Source: Thioclava electrotropha (GTDB lineage: Bacteria; Pseudomonadota; Alphaproteobacteria; Rhodobacterales; Rhodobacteraceae). From it: DNA of 64,000 nucleotides. The stretch lies in contig NZ_CP053562.1 in NCBI RefSeq assembly GCF_002085925.2, positions 476,001 to 540,000 of the forward strand, in the 5' to 3' direction. Position numbers and translations under genes: made by a program. Under the pieces are notes generated by a model. The model saw nothing but the letters and a program-made list of their open reading frames with translations, searched no databases and was not told the DNA's origin. Each line of letters opens with the position of its first letter. The first letter of the stretch is position 1. Shown here piece after piece: positions 28,049-36,570 of this stretch.

Positions 28049-28918
28049 TTAGTTGGTGCAGGGGATCGGAGTCTCGACGACGTCCGTGCCCTTGCGCGTC
28101 TTGATCGTGCAGACCTGTGCTTTTTCGACCTGTTTGGCCTCTTGCTTCTGAATGCCAAGCAGCTCGTCACGGTTGATTTCGATCTGGCTCACCTGCTCAG
28201 TGTTCGAAAGCCCAACGAGCGACAGCGTGATGTTCCCGGTGTTCTGCGCGAGCGTCAGAGCCGCGACCTGCTCGGGGCTGACTTCAGCGGTGACCGAGCG
28301 CGCGATCTGCGTGGCGTTGCTGCGGTCCGGATCGGTGCTTTGATCGATCGCGATCAGTTTGAGGTTGGTGTCGATGAGCTTGGTCACCGGCTCGCCGTTA
28401 ATCGTGCCGGACCAGTAGACGTCGACGAGATCGTTCGGACGCAGGAAGCCCGAGACTGCTGAGGTCGATGAGACCTGGATCGTAAAGGCACGGCGGTTGT
28501 CGGGCAGGCTTGCCATGATGCCCGCGTTTTCGCCGGGCTTGGTCACGCGATCCGACAGGATGACTTCTCGCCCCGTCACCGTCCGCATGGAGGCGCGGCT
28601 TTTGGTTTCGCCCTCGAGGAACACGGCATGTTCCGCCTCCGGCGTTCCGGCTTTCGCAGTGACCGTTCGAAAGGCCGTCGGCGGGATTGCGTTGGCCTGC
28701 ATCTTGATGACAGCTAAATCCTCAGCATTGAAGTGCTCGCCGTATTTCATTGAGTGACGCGCGATGACCACTTCGCCGAGTTTCGGCGCGTTTTTCTGCA
28801 TCTCTGCGAGCTGGTCGCGTTCGGCTTGAAACTGAGAAATTTGACCTTGTGCCATCATTACGGCGACGCCGGCGAGGCCGACACCGGCCACGAGAAAAAG
28901 AACAAAAATCAGTCGCAT
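28049..28918 (-). CDS. cpaB: Flp pilus assembly protein CpaB/RcpC
   Basis: 289 residues from the ATG at 28918, preceded by AGAAGGATGAAACG. One N-terminal membrane anchor (MRLIFVLFLVAGVGLAGVAV) is followed by an SAF/pilus-assembly domain. That domain contains ARHSMKYGEHFNAEDLAVIK and FLRPNDLVDVYW, as in CpaB/RcpC proteins, which act in the periplasm with the secretin. It is transcribed with cpaC downstream, although hairpins separate the two. Confidence 0.9.
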   Translation of the reverse strand: MRLIFVLFLVAGVGLAGVAVMMAQGQISQFQAERDQLAEMQKNAPKLGEVVIARHSMKYGEHFNAEDLAVIKMQANAIPPTAFRTVTAKAGTPEAEHAVFLEGETKSRASMRTVTGREVILSDRVTKPGENAGIMASLPDNRRAFTIQVSSTSAVSGFLRPNDLVDVYWSGTINGEPVTKLIDTNLKLIAIDQSTDPDRSNATQIARSVTAEVSPEQVAALTLAQNTGNITLSLVGLSNTEQVSQIEINRDELLGIQKQEAKQVEKAQVCTIKTRKGTDVVETPIPCTN

Positions 28919-29022
28919 CGTTTCATCCTTCTGTTTTCTGATCGGCGACAATCCTGTGAACAGAGCCGCTTATTACAGATCAAAGTGGCGAAAACTTGGC
29001 GCATCCGCAGCACTGGTGAGTA

Positions 29023-29250
29023 TCAGCCATCGTCGTCCGCGAGTTCCTCGGTCGTGAAATCGGGGCTGACTTCCTGCTTGTCGATATATTTGGCGATTTT
29101 TCCCGAGGTGCCCGCGGTCTGTGTCCAGATCATGGCCGTCGCCATGAAACCAAAAGCGACCAGAGATGCCGTGAGAACGACCCAGTCTATCGTCACAGCG
29201 CCGTCCTCCGCGCGAAGTACTTTTCTTAATTTGAAAATCACTTTTTTCAT
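29023..29250 (-). CDS. Flp-type pilin-like protein, second copy
   Basis: A 75-residue prepilin. The basic leader MKKVIFKLRKVLRAEDG is followed by the cleavage context G-AVTIDWVVLTASLVAFGF, giving a hydrophobic helix typical of Flp pilins. The residue five after the cleavage Gly is Asp rather than the usual Glu. The C-terminus is acidic (TTEELADDDG). It is a diverged paralogue of the pilin at 29458-29700 and lies between that gene and cpaB, so it may be a minor pilin. Confidence 0.82.
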   Translation of the reverse strand: MKKVIFKLRKVLRAEDGAVTIDWVVLTASLVAFGFMATAMIWTQTAGTSGKIAKYIDKQEVSPDFTTEELADDDG

Positions 29251-29408
29251 CTCGGTGTCTCGGCTTTCTTTTCGGAACCTTCGACGGAAACTTGGCGGGA
29301 AGGCGTGGCGGAATCCGGGCGCTCGCGGGGTATTTCTTGCAACCGAGCTGGCCTGTCGCGGGCGAAAAGCTTCAGCGAAGAGGGCTTGAGGCCGCGGTTT
29401 GAAACTAT

Positions 29409-29433
29409 GAGACCGCCCAAAGAGGGCGGTCTC
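29409..29433 (-). terminator. Hairpin between the two pilin genes
   Basis: A perfect 10-bp stem, GAGACCGCCC with GGGCGGTCTC and a 5-base loop, lies 25 bases after the stop of the first pilin gene. No long T-run follows on the minus strand, so it may stop only part of transcription or protect the pilin mRNA 3' end. Either would raise pilin levels over the assembly proteins. Confidence 0.6.
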
Positions 29434-29457
29434 TCTAACTTCCGGCGGAAGCTGAAA

Positions 29458-29700
29458 TTACTGCGGCTTGTAGCCTGCAGCTTCACCAGCAGTGATTTCT
29501 TCGCCAGTAAAGGATTCGGTTACGGGCGCCTTATCGAGATAAGCAGCGATCTTGCCCGACAGGCCAGCAGTCTGGGTGCGGATCAGCGCCATCGCAGCAG
29601 CGCCGAGGCCGACGACAGCAGCGGTCAGCACAACCCAGTCAACGGTCACAGCGCCGTCTTCTTCGTCGTGGAACTTCTTGATTTTGAAAAACTTCATCAT
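29458..29700 (-). CDS. Flp-type pilin, probable major subunit
   Basis: An 80-residue prepilin with a charged leader (MMKFFKIKKFHDEEDG) and G-AVTVDWVVLTAAVVGLGAAA as the processing site and hydrophobic helix. Asp replaces Glu at position 5 of the mature protein. AGGAG is eight bases before the first ATG, a strong translation signal. As the first gene of the locus, followed by a stable hairpin, it is the best candidate for the major pilin processed by TadV. Confidence 0.85.
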   Translation of the reverse strand: MMKFFKIKKFHDEEDGAVTVDWVVLTAAVVGLGAAAMALIRTQTAGLSGKIAAYLDKAPVTESFTGEEITAGEAAGYKPQ

Positions 29701-30054
29701 GGTGTCTCTCCTAAGGTTTGTCTCTGCCCCGCGGTCCCGGCTGGCGTCCTTGCCGTTTTCCGTCTCGCGGTATGGGGATATATGGCCCCCGGAACGTGGC
29801 GCGATTTGGGCGCATCGCAGGCGATTTCGCGAAAATGAAAATCCTGCCTGACGAAGGAGCTAAGTCATTGTTAATTAAAGAAACAAAAATCTGACTTTTT
29901 GTGAGATATGCATTTTACGTCCGAGTTTCGGCCGCCAAACCACGATTCGTCGGCCTGAAAACGGCGGATTTTCTGGAATTTTTTCGGGTTTTCGGGGATA
30001 GTCGGGCCAAAGCGGCCCTCGAGAGCCGCGCGAGGCAGTGAGCAGGTGGCGCAG
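29701..30054. other. Divergent intergenic region, pilin and transglycosylase promoters
   Basis: 354 bases between the minus-strand pilin gene and the plus-strand transglycosylase gene. An AT-rich stretch at about 29865-29920 (including the palindrome TTAATTAA) stands out from the GC-rich surroundings and probably holds the pilus promoter. I could not assign -35/-10 boxes with confidence. I see no gene in it. Confidence 0.5.
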
Positions 30055-30945
30055 ATGCGCAAGGTTTTCGCAGGGATTCTCTGCAGTGCGATGGTGGCCG
30101 TGGTCGCGCCCGTGGGGGCCGAGCCTGCAGCCCCCATCTTCAAGAGCGTGAAGCCCAAGACGGTCAAGCCGCCTGCGCCCGGCACCAAACGCTTCATTAC
30201 GATCCAGATCGACCCCGAGGAGCAGAAGCGCCAGCTTGCCGCGATGGCCAAGCAGCCTTGGGAGCCGGAAACAGCCCCTGCCAAAGAGGACGGCGCGACG
30301 GGCGATGCACCCGCCTCTACGCCCACGCCGCGCGCGCCTGCGCATTACGCGTGGTATTGGAACAAGGTCTCGCCGCGCCTTGGAGAGCGGGCGGGTCGGT
30401 TCGATCAGGCGATCTCAGCGCTGTCGCAAGGGCCGAAGGGCACACGGGTGCGCGAGCCGCGGCTCAACGATCTCGCGAAGATCGCGCGCGCCCATGGCAC
30501 CGATATTCTGCGCTCCACCATCGGAACCGAAGTTTCGCCCGCGCTGGTGCTGGCGATGATCGCGGTGGAATCGGGCGGGCGCCATGATGTGCAAAGCCAT
30601 GCAGGCGCCGTGGGGCTGATGCAGCTGATACCGGCCACGGCCGAGCGGTTCGACGTCGCAGACAGCAAGGACCCCGCGCAGAACATCGCGGGCGGGGTGA
30701 GCTATCTCGACTGGCTGATGAAGGAATTCGACCGCGATCCGCTGATGGTCATCGCCGCCTATAACGCGGGCGAGAACGCGGTGAAGAAGAATGACGGTGT
30801 GCCGCCCTATGCGGAGACGCGTGACTACGTGCCGAAGGTGCTGGCGGCGTGGAACGTGGCGCGGGGGCTTTGTGCGACGCGTCCGCAGCTGGTGAGCGAC
30901 GGCTGCGTCTTCCAGGTCACCCAAATGGCAAAGAGCGGCCCCTGA
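30055..30945 (+). CDS. Soluble lytic transglycosylase (SLT family)
   Basis: 296 residues from the ATG at 30055, preceded by AGGTGG. A signal peptide (MRKVFAGILCSAMVAVVAP, cleaved near VGA) targets it to the periplasm. After a Pro/Lys-rich stretch the C-terminal SLT domain shows the catalytic Glu in MIAVESGGRHDVQSHAGAVG, then LMQLIPATAERF and NIAGGVSYLDWLM, and AAYNAGENAV. Such enzymes cleave peptidoglycan and often make room for envelope machines. It is divergent from the tad locus, so a link with pilus assembly is possible but unproven. Confidence 0.9.
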   Translation: MRKVFAGILCSAMVAVVAPVGAEPAAPIFKSVKPKTVKPPAPGTKRFITIQIDPEEQKRQLAAMAKQPWEPETAPAKEDGATGDAPASTPTPRAPAHYAWYWNKVSPRLGERAGRFDQAISALSQGPKGTRVREPRLNDLAKIARAHGTDILRSTIGTEVSPALVLAMIAVESGGRHDVQSHAGAVGLMQLIPATAERFDVADSKDPAQNIAGGVSYLDWLMKEFDRDPLMVIAAYNAGENAVKKNDGVPPYAETRDYVPKVLAAWNVARGLCATRPQLVSDGCVFQVTQMAKSGP

Positions 30946-30954
30946 GGGCCGCTC
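30933..30954. terminator. Hairpin carrying the transglycosylase stop codon, between convergent genes
   Basis: GAGCGGCCC-CTGA-GGGCCGCTC forms a perfect 9-bp stem whose loop contains the stop codon of the transglycosylase gene. A short T-rich run follows on the plus strand and TTT on the minus strand. It lies between convergent genes, so it may terminate in both directions. Confidence 0.65.
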
Positions 30955-30982
30955 TCTTCGTCTCTAGCCTATCGAGAGGCGA

Positions 30983-31612
30983 TCAGTTGACGATCGTCGC
31001 CTCGGTCGCTTCGCGGATCTCGTCTTCGGTGACGCCCTCGGCGCATTCGACGATCTTCAGCCCGCCCTCGACCACATCGAGCACACCGAGATTGGTGATG
31101 ATGCGGTTGACGACGCCGGTGCCGGTCAGCGGCAGGGTGCATTCCTTCAGCAGCTTGCTGTCGCCATGCTTGTTGGTGTGGTCCATCACGACGATGACGC
31201 GCTTCACGCCCGCCACGAGGTCCATCGCGCCGCCCATGCCTTTCACCAGCTTGCCGGGGATCATCCAGTTCGCCAGATCGCCGTTCTCGGCCACTTCCAT
31301 GGCGCCGAGGATCGCCATCGCGATCTTGCCGCCGCGGATCATGCCGAAGCTCATCGAGCTGTCGAAATAGACCGTGTTGGGCAGTTCGGTGATCGTCTGC
31401 TTGCCGGCGTTGATAAGGTCGGGATCCTCTTCGCCCTCATAGGGGAAGGGGCCCATGCCGAGCATACCGTTCTCCGATTGCAGCGTGACGTGCACGCCCT
31501 CGGGGATGAAGTTCGGGACCAGCGTGGGGATGCCGATGCCGAGGTTCACATAGGTGCCGTCTTCGAGCTCCTGCGCCGCGCGGGCGGCCATCTGATTTCT
31601 ATCCCATGCCAT
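30983..31612 (-). CDS. scoB: 3-oxoacid CoA-transferase subunit B
   Basis: Beta subunit of succinyl-CoA:3-ketoacid (acetoacetate) CoA-transferase, which activates ketoacids with CoA from succinyl-CoA. At 209 residues the length is normal. The family signatures [18 protein letters not shown] and [20 protein letters not shown] are present; the Glu in SENG forms the CoA thioester. The C-terminal [19 protein letters not shown] is also typical. GGAGG lies nine bases before the ATG, and only three bases separate it from scoA. Confidence 0.94.
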   Translation of the reverse strand: MAWDRNQMAARAAQELEDGTYVNLGIGIPTLVPNFIPEGVHVTLQSENGMLGMGPFPYEGEEDPDLINAGKQTITELPNTVYFDSSMSFGMIRGGKIAMAILGAMEVAENGDLANWMIPGKLVKGMGGAMDLVAGVKRVIVVMDHTNKHGDSKLLKECTLPLTGTGVVNRIITNLGVLDVVEGGLKIVECAEGVTEDEIREATEATIVN

Positions 31613-31615
31613 GGG

Positions 31616-32320
31616 TCAGGCCTCCTTCTTTTCGCGGGTGGTGACTTTCTCGATGCGCTTCTCGTGCTCGCCCTGGATCAGGCGGTGCACGTAGATGCCC
31701 GGCAGGTGGATGCAGTCGGGGTCGAGCGAGCCCACGGGCACGATCTCTTCGACTTCCATCACGCAGACCTTGCCGCACATCGCCGCCGGCGGATTGAAGT
31801 TGCGCGCCGTCTTGCGGAAGATCGCATTGCCGGTCTCGTCCGCTTTCCACGCCTTCACGATGGAGACGTCGGCGAAGATGCCCTCTTCGAGGATGTAGTG
31901 CTCGCCGTTGAACACCTTGACCTCTTTTCCTTCGGCGATCTGGGTGCCGTAGCCGGTCTTGGTGTAGAAGCCGGGGATGCCGTGGCCGGCGGCGCGCATG
32001 CGCTCTGCCAGCGTGCCTTGCGGGTTGAATTCCAGCTCGAGCTCGCCGCTCAGATACTGGCGCATGAACTCGGCATTCTCGCCCACGTAAGACGACATCA
32101 TCTTCTTGATCTGCTTGGTGTCGAGCAGCTTGCCGAGGCCAAACCCGTCCACGCCGCAGTTGTTCGACGCGACCGTGATGTCCTTGACCTTGCTCTCGAC
32201 CAGCGCGTCGATCAGCATTTCGGGGATGCCGCAAAGGCCGAAGCCGCCTGCCGCGATCAGCATTCCGTCGAAAAGAAGCCCGTCCAGGGCCTCTTCCGCG
32301 GAACCGTAAATCTTGCTCAT
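31616..32320 (-). CDS. scoA: 3-oxoacid CoA-transferase subunit A
   Basis: Alpha subunit (234 residues) of the two-subunit CoA-transferase. Signatures are [16 protein letters not shown] near the N-terminus, [16 protein letters not shown], and [20 protein letters not shown]. It starts with GGAGGACTTCT before the ATG. It forms an operon with scoB and serves acetoacetate or polyhydroxybutyrate-derived ketoacid use. The 234-base gap to topA upstream contains a repeat element with strong hairpins, which probably separates the transcripts. Confidence 0.94.
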   Translation of the reverse strand: MSKIYGSAEEALDGLLFDGMLIAAGGFGLCGIPEMLIDALVESKVKDITVASNNCGVDGFGLGKLLDTKQIKKMMSSYVGENAEFMRQYLSGELELEFNPQGTLAERMRAAGHGIPGFYTKTGYGTQIAEGKEVKVFNGEHYILEEGIFADVSIVKAWKADETGNAIFRKTARNFNPPAAMCGKVCVMEVEEIVPVGSLDPDCIHLPGIYVHRLIQGEHEKRIEKVTTREKKEA

Positions 32321-32436
32321 AGAAGTCCTCCGCTCATATGCGCGCGAGGATGGCGCGAGGGGCGGAGGGAGTCAATTGCTGCGATGCGGCGAAGCGAGGC
32401 GTTGGGGTCAACTTCACGCGTAAATAGACCGGGAGA

Positions 32437-32540
32437 GGGGGCGCTGCCCCCGTCGCCGTAGGGCGACAAGGCTTAAGAGAGAGGGGGCTCCGCCCCCGCT
32501 CGCGATGCGAGCTCCCCCGGAATATTTTCACCAAGGGGAA
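32437..32540 (-). repeat. Intergenic repeat element, copy B
   Basis: It holds hairpin GGGGGC-GCT-GCCCCC (32437-32451), hairpin GTCGCC-GTA-GGGCGAC (about 32452-32467), hairpin GGGGGC-TCC-GCCCCC (about 32483-32498), and the core CCCCCGGAATATTT with CCAAG and GGGAA (32514-32540). This is the longest copy of the family, with two GGGGGC hairpins. It lies between topA and scoA, both on the minus strand, and may end topA transcription. Confidence 0.75.
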
Positions 32541-32554
32541 GGGGCGCGGGCGCC

Positions 32555-35143
32555 TCACTCCTCGTCGGTTTTCTTTGCTGCCGTCTTCTTCGCCGCAGTT
32601 TTTTTGGCGGGCGCTTTCTTGGCCGCAGGCTTTTTCGCGGCCGTTTTCTTCGGCGCGGCTTTCTTCTTCGTGCCGCCCTTCTTCGCCGCCTTGGCTTCGA
32701 TCAGCGGAAGCGCGTCTTCGAGCGTGACGGATTCCGGTTCCAGCTCTTTCGGCAGGGTCGCGTTGATCTTGCCCCATTTCACGTAGGGCCCGTAGCGCCC
32801 CGGCATGACCGCGATCGGGCCGCCCTCGGGGTGTTCGCCCAGCTCCTTGAGCGGCTTCGCGGCAGCGCCACGCCCGCCTTTGGCAGCCTTCTGGGCGATC
32901 ACTTCCACGGCCCGGTTCATACCGATGGTGAAGACCTCGTCGACCTCGGGCAGGTTCGCGTAGATCCGGCCCTTCTTGACGTAGGGCCCGTAGCGCCCGA
33001 TCCCGGCTTCGACCAGCTCGCCATCTTCCGGGTGCGGGCCGATCTCGCGCGGCAGGCTCAAGAGCAGCAGCGCCTTCTCGAGGTCGATTTCCTCGGGTTT
33101 CCAGCCCTTGGGCAGCGACGCACGCGGCGGTTTGGGCACATCCTCGGTCGGCTCGCCCTTCTGGACGTAAGGACCGAAACGACCTACGCGCAGCGTGATC
33201 GCCTGATCCTCGTCATAGCCCAGCACCTTGCCGTCAAGCGCCTGCACCTCGTCATCGCCATCGGGCGCGGAGAGGGGCCGGGTGAAGCGGCATTCGGGGT
33301 AGTTGCCGCAGCCGATAAAGGCCCCGCCGGAGCGCGCGGTCTTCAGATGCAGCTTCCCACTGCCGCAAAGCGGGCAGATGCGCGGGTCGGACCCGTCGGG
33401 GCGCGGCGGATAGAGATGGGGGCTGAGCACTTCGTCGATCTTGTCGAGCACTTCCGAGATGCGCAGCTCCGACGTCTCTTCCAGAGCCGCCGAGAAATCG
33501 CGCCAGAACCGCTTGAGCACTTCCTTATAGTCGCGATCGCCGGCCGAGATATCGTCGAGCTGGTCTTCCAGATCGGCGGTGAAATCGTATTCGACGTAGC
33601 GCTTGAAGTAATTCGACAGGAAGGCCGTCACCAGCCGCCCGGTATCCTCGGGCATAAGGCGGTTCTTGTCCTTGCGCACATAGCCGCGGTCCTGAATCGT
33701 CGTGACGATAGAGGCATAGGTGGAGGGGCGCCCGATGCCGAGCTCTTCCATCCGTTTGACCAGCGTCGCCTCGGTGTAGCGCGGCGGCGGTTGGGTGAAG
33801 TGCTGCTCGGGCGTGATGTCGCCCTTCTTGGCCTCTTCGCCCTCGTGGATCTGCGGCAGGCGGTTGCTGTCCTCGCCCTCGTCGTCGTCGCGGCCCTGAT
33901 CGTAGACTTTCAGGAAGCCGTCGAACACGACGACGGAGCCGGTCGCGCGCAGCTCGACCTGCTCATCGCCAGAGCCGACGAGAACGGTCGTGCGCTCGAA
34001 CCGCGCGGCCTCCATCTGCGACGCGATCGTGCGCTTCCAGATCAGATCATACAGTTTCCACTGATCGTCGGAGAGCTTCAGCTTGTCGGGCGATTTCGAC
34101 ATATCCGTCGGGCGGATACATTCGTGCGCTTCCTGCGCGTTCTTCGCCTTGTTCTTGTACATGCGCGGGGACTTCGGAACGTAGCTGTCGCCGAACTTGT
34201 CCTTGATCGCATCGCGCGCCTGCATCACGGCCTCGGGGGCCATGTCGATGCCGTCGGTCCGCATATAGGTGATGTGACCGGCTTCATAGAGACGCTGCGC
34301 CGCCGACATCGTCGCCCGCGCGCCGAAGCCGAACTTGCGGCTGGCTTCCTGCTGGAGCGTCGAGGTCATGAAGGGCGGGTAGGGGTTGCGGTTGGCGGGT
34401 TTCGCCTCGACCGAGGTCACGCTGAGATCGCGCGACGTGATCGCCTGCACTGCCATCTCGGCCGCGGTCTCGTTCTCGAGGTCGTATTTCTCGAGCTTCT
34501 TGCCGCCCAGAACCGACAGGCGCGCTTCGTATTCCTGACCGCGCGGCGTCGTCAGGATCACCTTCACCGTCCAGTATTCGCGCGGCTTGAAGGCTTCGAT
34601 CTCCATCTCGCGCTCGACGATGAGACGCAGGCAGACGGACTGCACACGGCCCGCGGATTTCGCGCCGGGCAGTTTGCGCCACAGGACCGGCGAGAGGTTG
34701 AAGCCCACGAGGTAGTCGAGCGCACGGCGGGCCAGATAGGCCTCGACCAGCGGGGCATCGACATCGCGCGGATGCTTCATCGCCTCGAGGATCGCGGTCT
34801 TGGTGATCGCGTTGAAGGTGACGCGGGAGACATTCTTGCCCTTGAGCTTCTTCTCCAGCGCTTCCTGCAGGTGCCACGAGATCGCTTCGCCTTCGCGATC
34901 GGGGTCAGTTGCGAGGATCAGCGTGTCGTCATCTTTCAGCGCGTCGGTGATCGCCTTGATGTGCTTTTTCGAGTCGCTCGCGACTTCCCATTTCATATCG
35001 AAATCGTGCTCGGGATCGACCGAGCCATCCTTCGGAGGCAGGTCGCGGACGTGACCGAAAGAGGCGAGCACGGTGTAGTCAGACCCTAGATACTTGTTGA
35101 TCGTCTTGGCCTTGGCAGGGGATTCGACGACAACAACAGCCAT
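32555..35143 (-). CDS. topA: DNA topoisomerase I
   Basis: Type IA topoisomerase that relaxes negative supercoils. I chose the ATG at 35143 (GAGGACC upstream), giving 862 residues beginning MAVVVVESPAKAKTINKYLG, the Toprim start; the frame extends 15 residues further without support. The catalytic Tyr is in HITYMRTDGIDM. A four-Cys zinc ribbon (CPLCGSG, then CGNYPEC) follows the core. Several glycine-rich IGRYGPYVKKG-type repeats come next, then a Lys/Ala-rich tail (KKTAAKK units) that likely binds DNA. It is downstream of dprA, the usual order. Confidence 0.96.
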   Translation of the reverse strand: MAVVVVESPAKAKTINKYLGSDYTVLASFGHVRDLPPKDGSVDPEHDFDMKWEVASDSKKHIKAITDALKDDDTLILATDPDREGEAISWHLQEALEKKLKGKNVSRVTFNAITKTAILEAMKHPRDVDAPLVEAYLARRALDYLVGFNLSPVLWRKLPGAKSAGRVQSVCLRLIVEREMEIEAFKPREYWTVKVILTTPRGQEYEARLSVLGGKKLEKYDLENETAAEMAVQAITSRDLSVTSVEAKPANRNPYPPFMTSTLQQEASRKFGFGARATMSAAQRLYEAGHITYMRTDGIDMAPEAVMQARDAIKDKFGDSYVPKSPRMYKNKAKNAQEAHECIRPTDMSKSPDKLKLSDDQWKLYDLIWKRTIASQMEAARFERTTVLVGSGDEQVELRATGSVVVFDGFLKVYDQGRDDDEGEDSNRLPQIHEGEEAKKGDITPEQHFTQPPPRYTEATLVKRMEELGIGRPSTYASIVTTIQDRGYVRKDKNRLMPEDTGRLVTAFLSNYFKRYVEYDFTADLEDQLDDISAGDRDYKEVLKRFWRDFSAALEETSELRISEVLDKIDEVLSPHLYPPRPDGSDPRICPLCGSGKLHLKTARSGGAFIGCGNYPECRFTRPLSAPDGDDEVQALDGKVLGYDEDQAITLRVGRFGPYVQKGEPTEDVPKPPRASLPKGWKPEEIDLEKALLLLSLPREIGPHPEDGELVEAGIGRYGPYVKKGRIYANLPEVDEVFTIGMNRAVEVIAQKAAKGGRGAAAKPLKELGEHPEGGPIAVMPGRYGPYVKWGKINATLPKELEPESVTLEDALPLIEAKAAKKGGTKKKAAPKKTAAKKPAAKKAPAKKTAAKKTAAKKTDEE

Positions 35144-35245
35144 AAGGTCCTCACTATTCAGTGCAAAAAGGGTCTGGGCGCGGAACATGTGGGCGTTTGG
35201 GGCGAATTGTCAATGCATCCTGACCCTGAGGTAATCCCTTCCCCC

Positions 35246-36256
35246 TTAGAGCGGACGGCTGATCAGGCCGCCGCGATGCCGCTCTATCCGGCCTTCGATT
35301 TCGAGCGCAGTGAGGGCCTGCGAGAAGGCCGCCGCGGGCACGTCGAGATCGCGGATCACCTGATCCTCGGCGGTGGGGGAGGGGCCGAGACGTTCGAGGA
35401 TCTTCGCGCCGAGATCGCCGCTTTTCACGGCGCGGCGCGTTGGCGGAGGGTTTGGTGCAGGGTGCGGGTCGGGTGGCGCCGCGCGGGCGTTCAGCGCCGC
35501 CAGCACATCCTCGGACCCGCGCACCAAGGTCGCTCCGTCGCGGATCAGCGCATTGCAGCCGCCCGCGCGCCCGTCCATCGGATGGCCCGGCACGGCCATG
35601 ACCTCGCGCCCCTGATCGAGGGCGTCGCGTGCGGTGATCAGGCTGCCCGATTTCAGCGCCGCCTCGACCACGACGACGCCCGCGCTGAGCCCCGAGATGA
35701 TCCGGTTGCGCGCGGGGAAGTGGCGCGCCTGCGGCTGGGTGCCGGGCGGGGCTTCGGTCAGCCGCAGTCCGGTCTCGGCCATTTGCCGGGCAAGCGCCGT
35801 ATTCTCCTGCGGATAGATCACATCGATGCCGCCCGCCTGCACCGCGATCGTGCCCGTAGGCAGGGCGGCCTCATGGGCGGCGGCGTCGATCCCGCGCGCC
35901 AGCCCGGAGACCACGCAGATGCCCGCCGCGCCCAGACCTTCGCTCAACCGCTTCGCCATGCGCAGCCCCAGCGAAGAGGCATTGCGCGCGCCGACCAGTG
36001 CGATCATCGGGCGGGTGAGCAGTTCCAGCTGGCCAAGCGCCCAGAGCACGGGCGGCGCGTCGTCAATCTCCGCAAGGGCGGCGGGATAGCCCGGCCCGCC
36101 ATGGATCAACAGCCGCGCGCCGGCCGCCTTGCCCGCCTTGATCTCGGCGCGGGCCTGTTTCTCGGGGCAGGGGATGTAATCGGCGACGCCCGCCGCGCGG
36201 GCGACTTCAGGCAGGGCCGCGAGCGCTGCCGCCGCTGAGCCATGTTCACCGATCAA
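35246..36256 (-). CDS. dprA: DNA-processing protein DprA (5' end apparently frameshifted)
   Basis: Loads RecA onto incoming single-stranded DNA in transformation. The Rossmann-like core is intact (ALVGARNASSLGLRMAKRL, SGLARGIDAAAHEAAL, FPARNRIISGLSAGVVVVEA, SGSLITARDALDQGREV), with a C-terminal winged helix. The body begins at a TTG (36256) with no ribosome-binding site, although the same frame upstream still encodes family sequence (FTPPTTEEDELPVLRLIRSR and GPTTFHRL) without a start codon. An ATG at 36375 with a GGAGGG site lies out of frame. A one-base indel in a C/G run near 36340-36352 would restore a full-length protein. Confidence 0.88.
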   Translation of the reverse strand: MIGEHGSAAAALAALPEVARAAGVADYIPCPEKQARAEIKAGKAAGARLLIHGGPGYPAALAEIDDAPPVLWALGQLELLTRPMIALVGARNASSLGLRMAKRLSEGLGAAGICVVSGLARGIDAAAHEAALPTGTIAVQAGGIDVIYPQENTALARQMAETGLRLTEAPPGTQPQARHFPARNRIISGLSAGVVVVEAALKSGSLITARDALDQGREVMAVPGHPMDGRAGGCNALIRDGATLVRGSEDVLAALNARAAPPDPHPAPNPPPTRRAVKSGDLGAKILERLGPSPTAEDQVIRDLDVPAAAFSQALTALEIEGRIERHRGGLISRPL

Positions 36257-36375
36257 TCTGTGGAAGGTTGTGGGTCCGACACGTCGGGAACGAATGAGGC
36301 GAAGAACCGGCAGTTCATCTTCTTCCGTGGTGGGTGGGGTGAAGGGGTGGGGTAAGAAAACAAATCTGTTTCCAT
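36257..36375 (-). other. Probable 5' coding segment of dprA in a shifted frame
   Basis: The ATG at 36375 follows GGAGGGTCGG and encodes METDLFSYPTPSPHPP before leaving the family pattern and stopping after 40 codons. The dprA frame reads PHPFTPPTTEEDELPVLRL over the same bases. Adding one C to the CCCC run just after the TCTTA codons would give METDLFSYPHPFTPPTTEED and run into the body. This could be a real inactivating frameshift or a homopolymer sequencing error. Confidence 0.65.
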
Positions 36376-36570
36376 CCGACCCTCCGCCTCAATCGCTCAC
36401 CCTTTCTGCCGCGTTATTCTTAATAACTCGTTACCAAACCCCGTATCGCGACGGGTTTGGGATAAATTTTTCACGTTTTGGTTGCAGATTTTGGGCGCTA
36501 TCGATTTGCGGCTTGGGGCCACGGGGGAGGACCTTCCGGATCATCTCCCCCACGCCCGTCGGCGAATCGT

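Noticed and set aside
32570..32700. Short tandem repeat at the topA 3' end resembling a repeat array
   Set aside because: It encodes the Lys/Ala-rich C-terminal tail of topoisomerase I (KKTAAKK units), not a CRISPR or mobile repeat.
32831..35089. 752-codon open frame on the plus strand
   Set aside because: Antisense to topA, whose motifs are complete; composition is typical of a mirror frame in GC-rich DNA.
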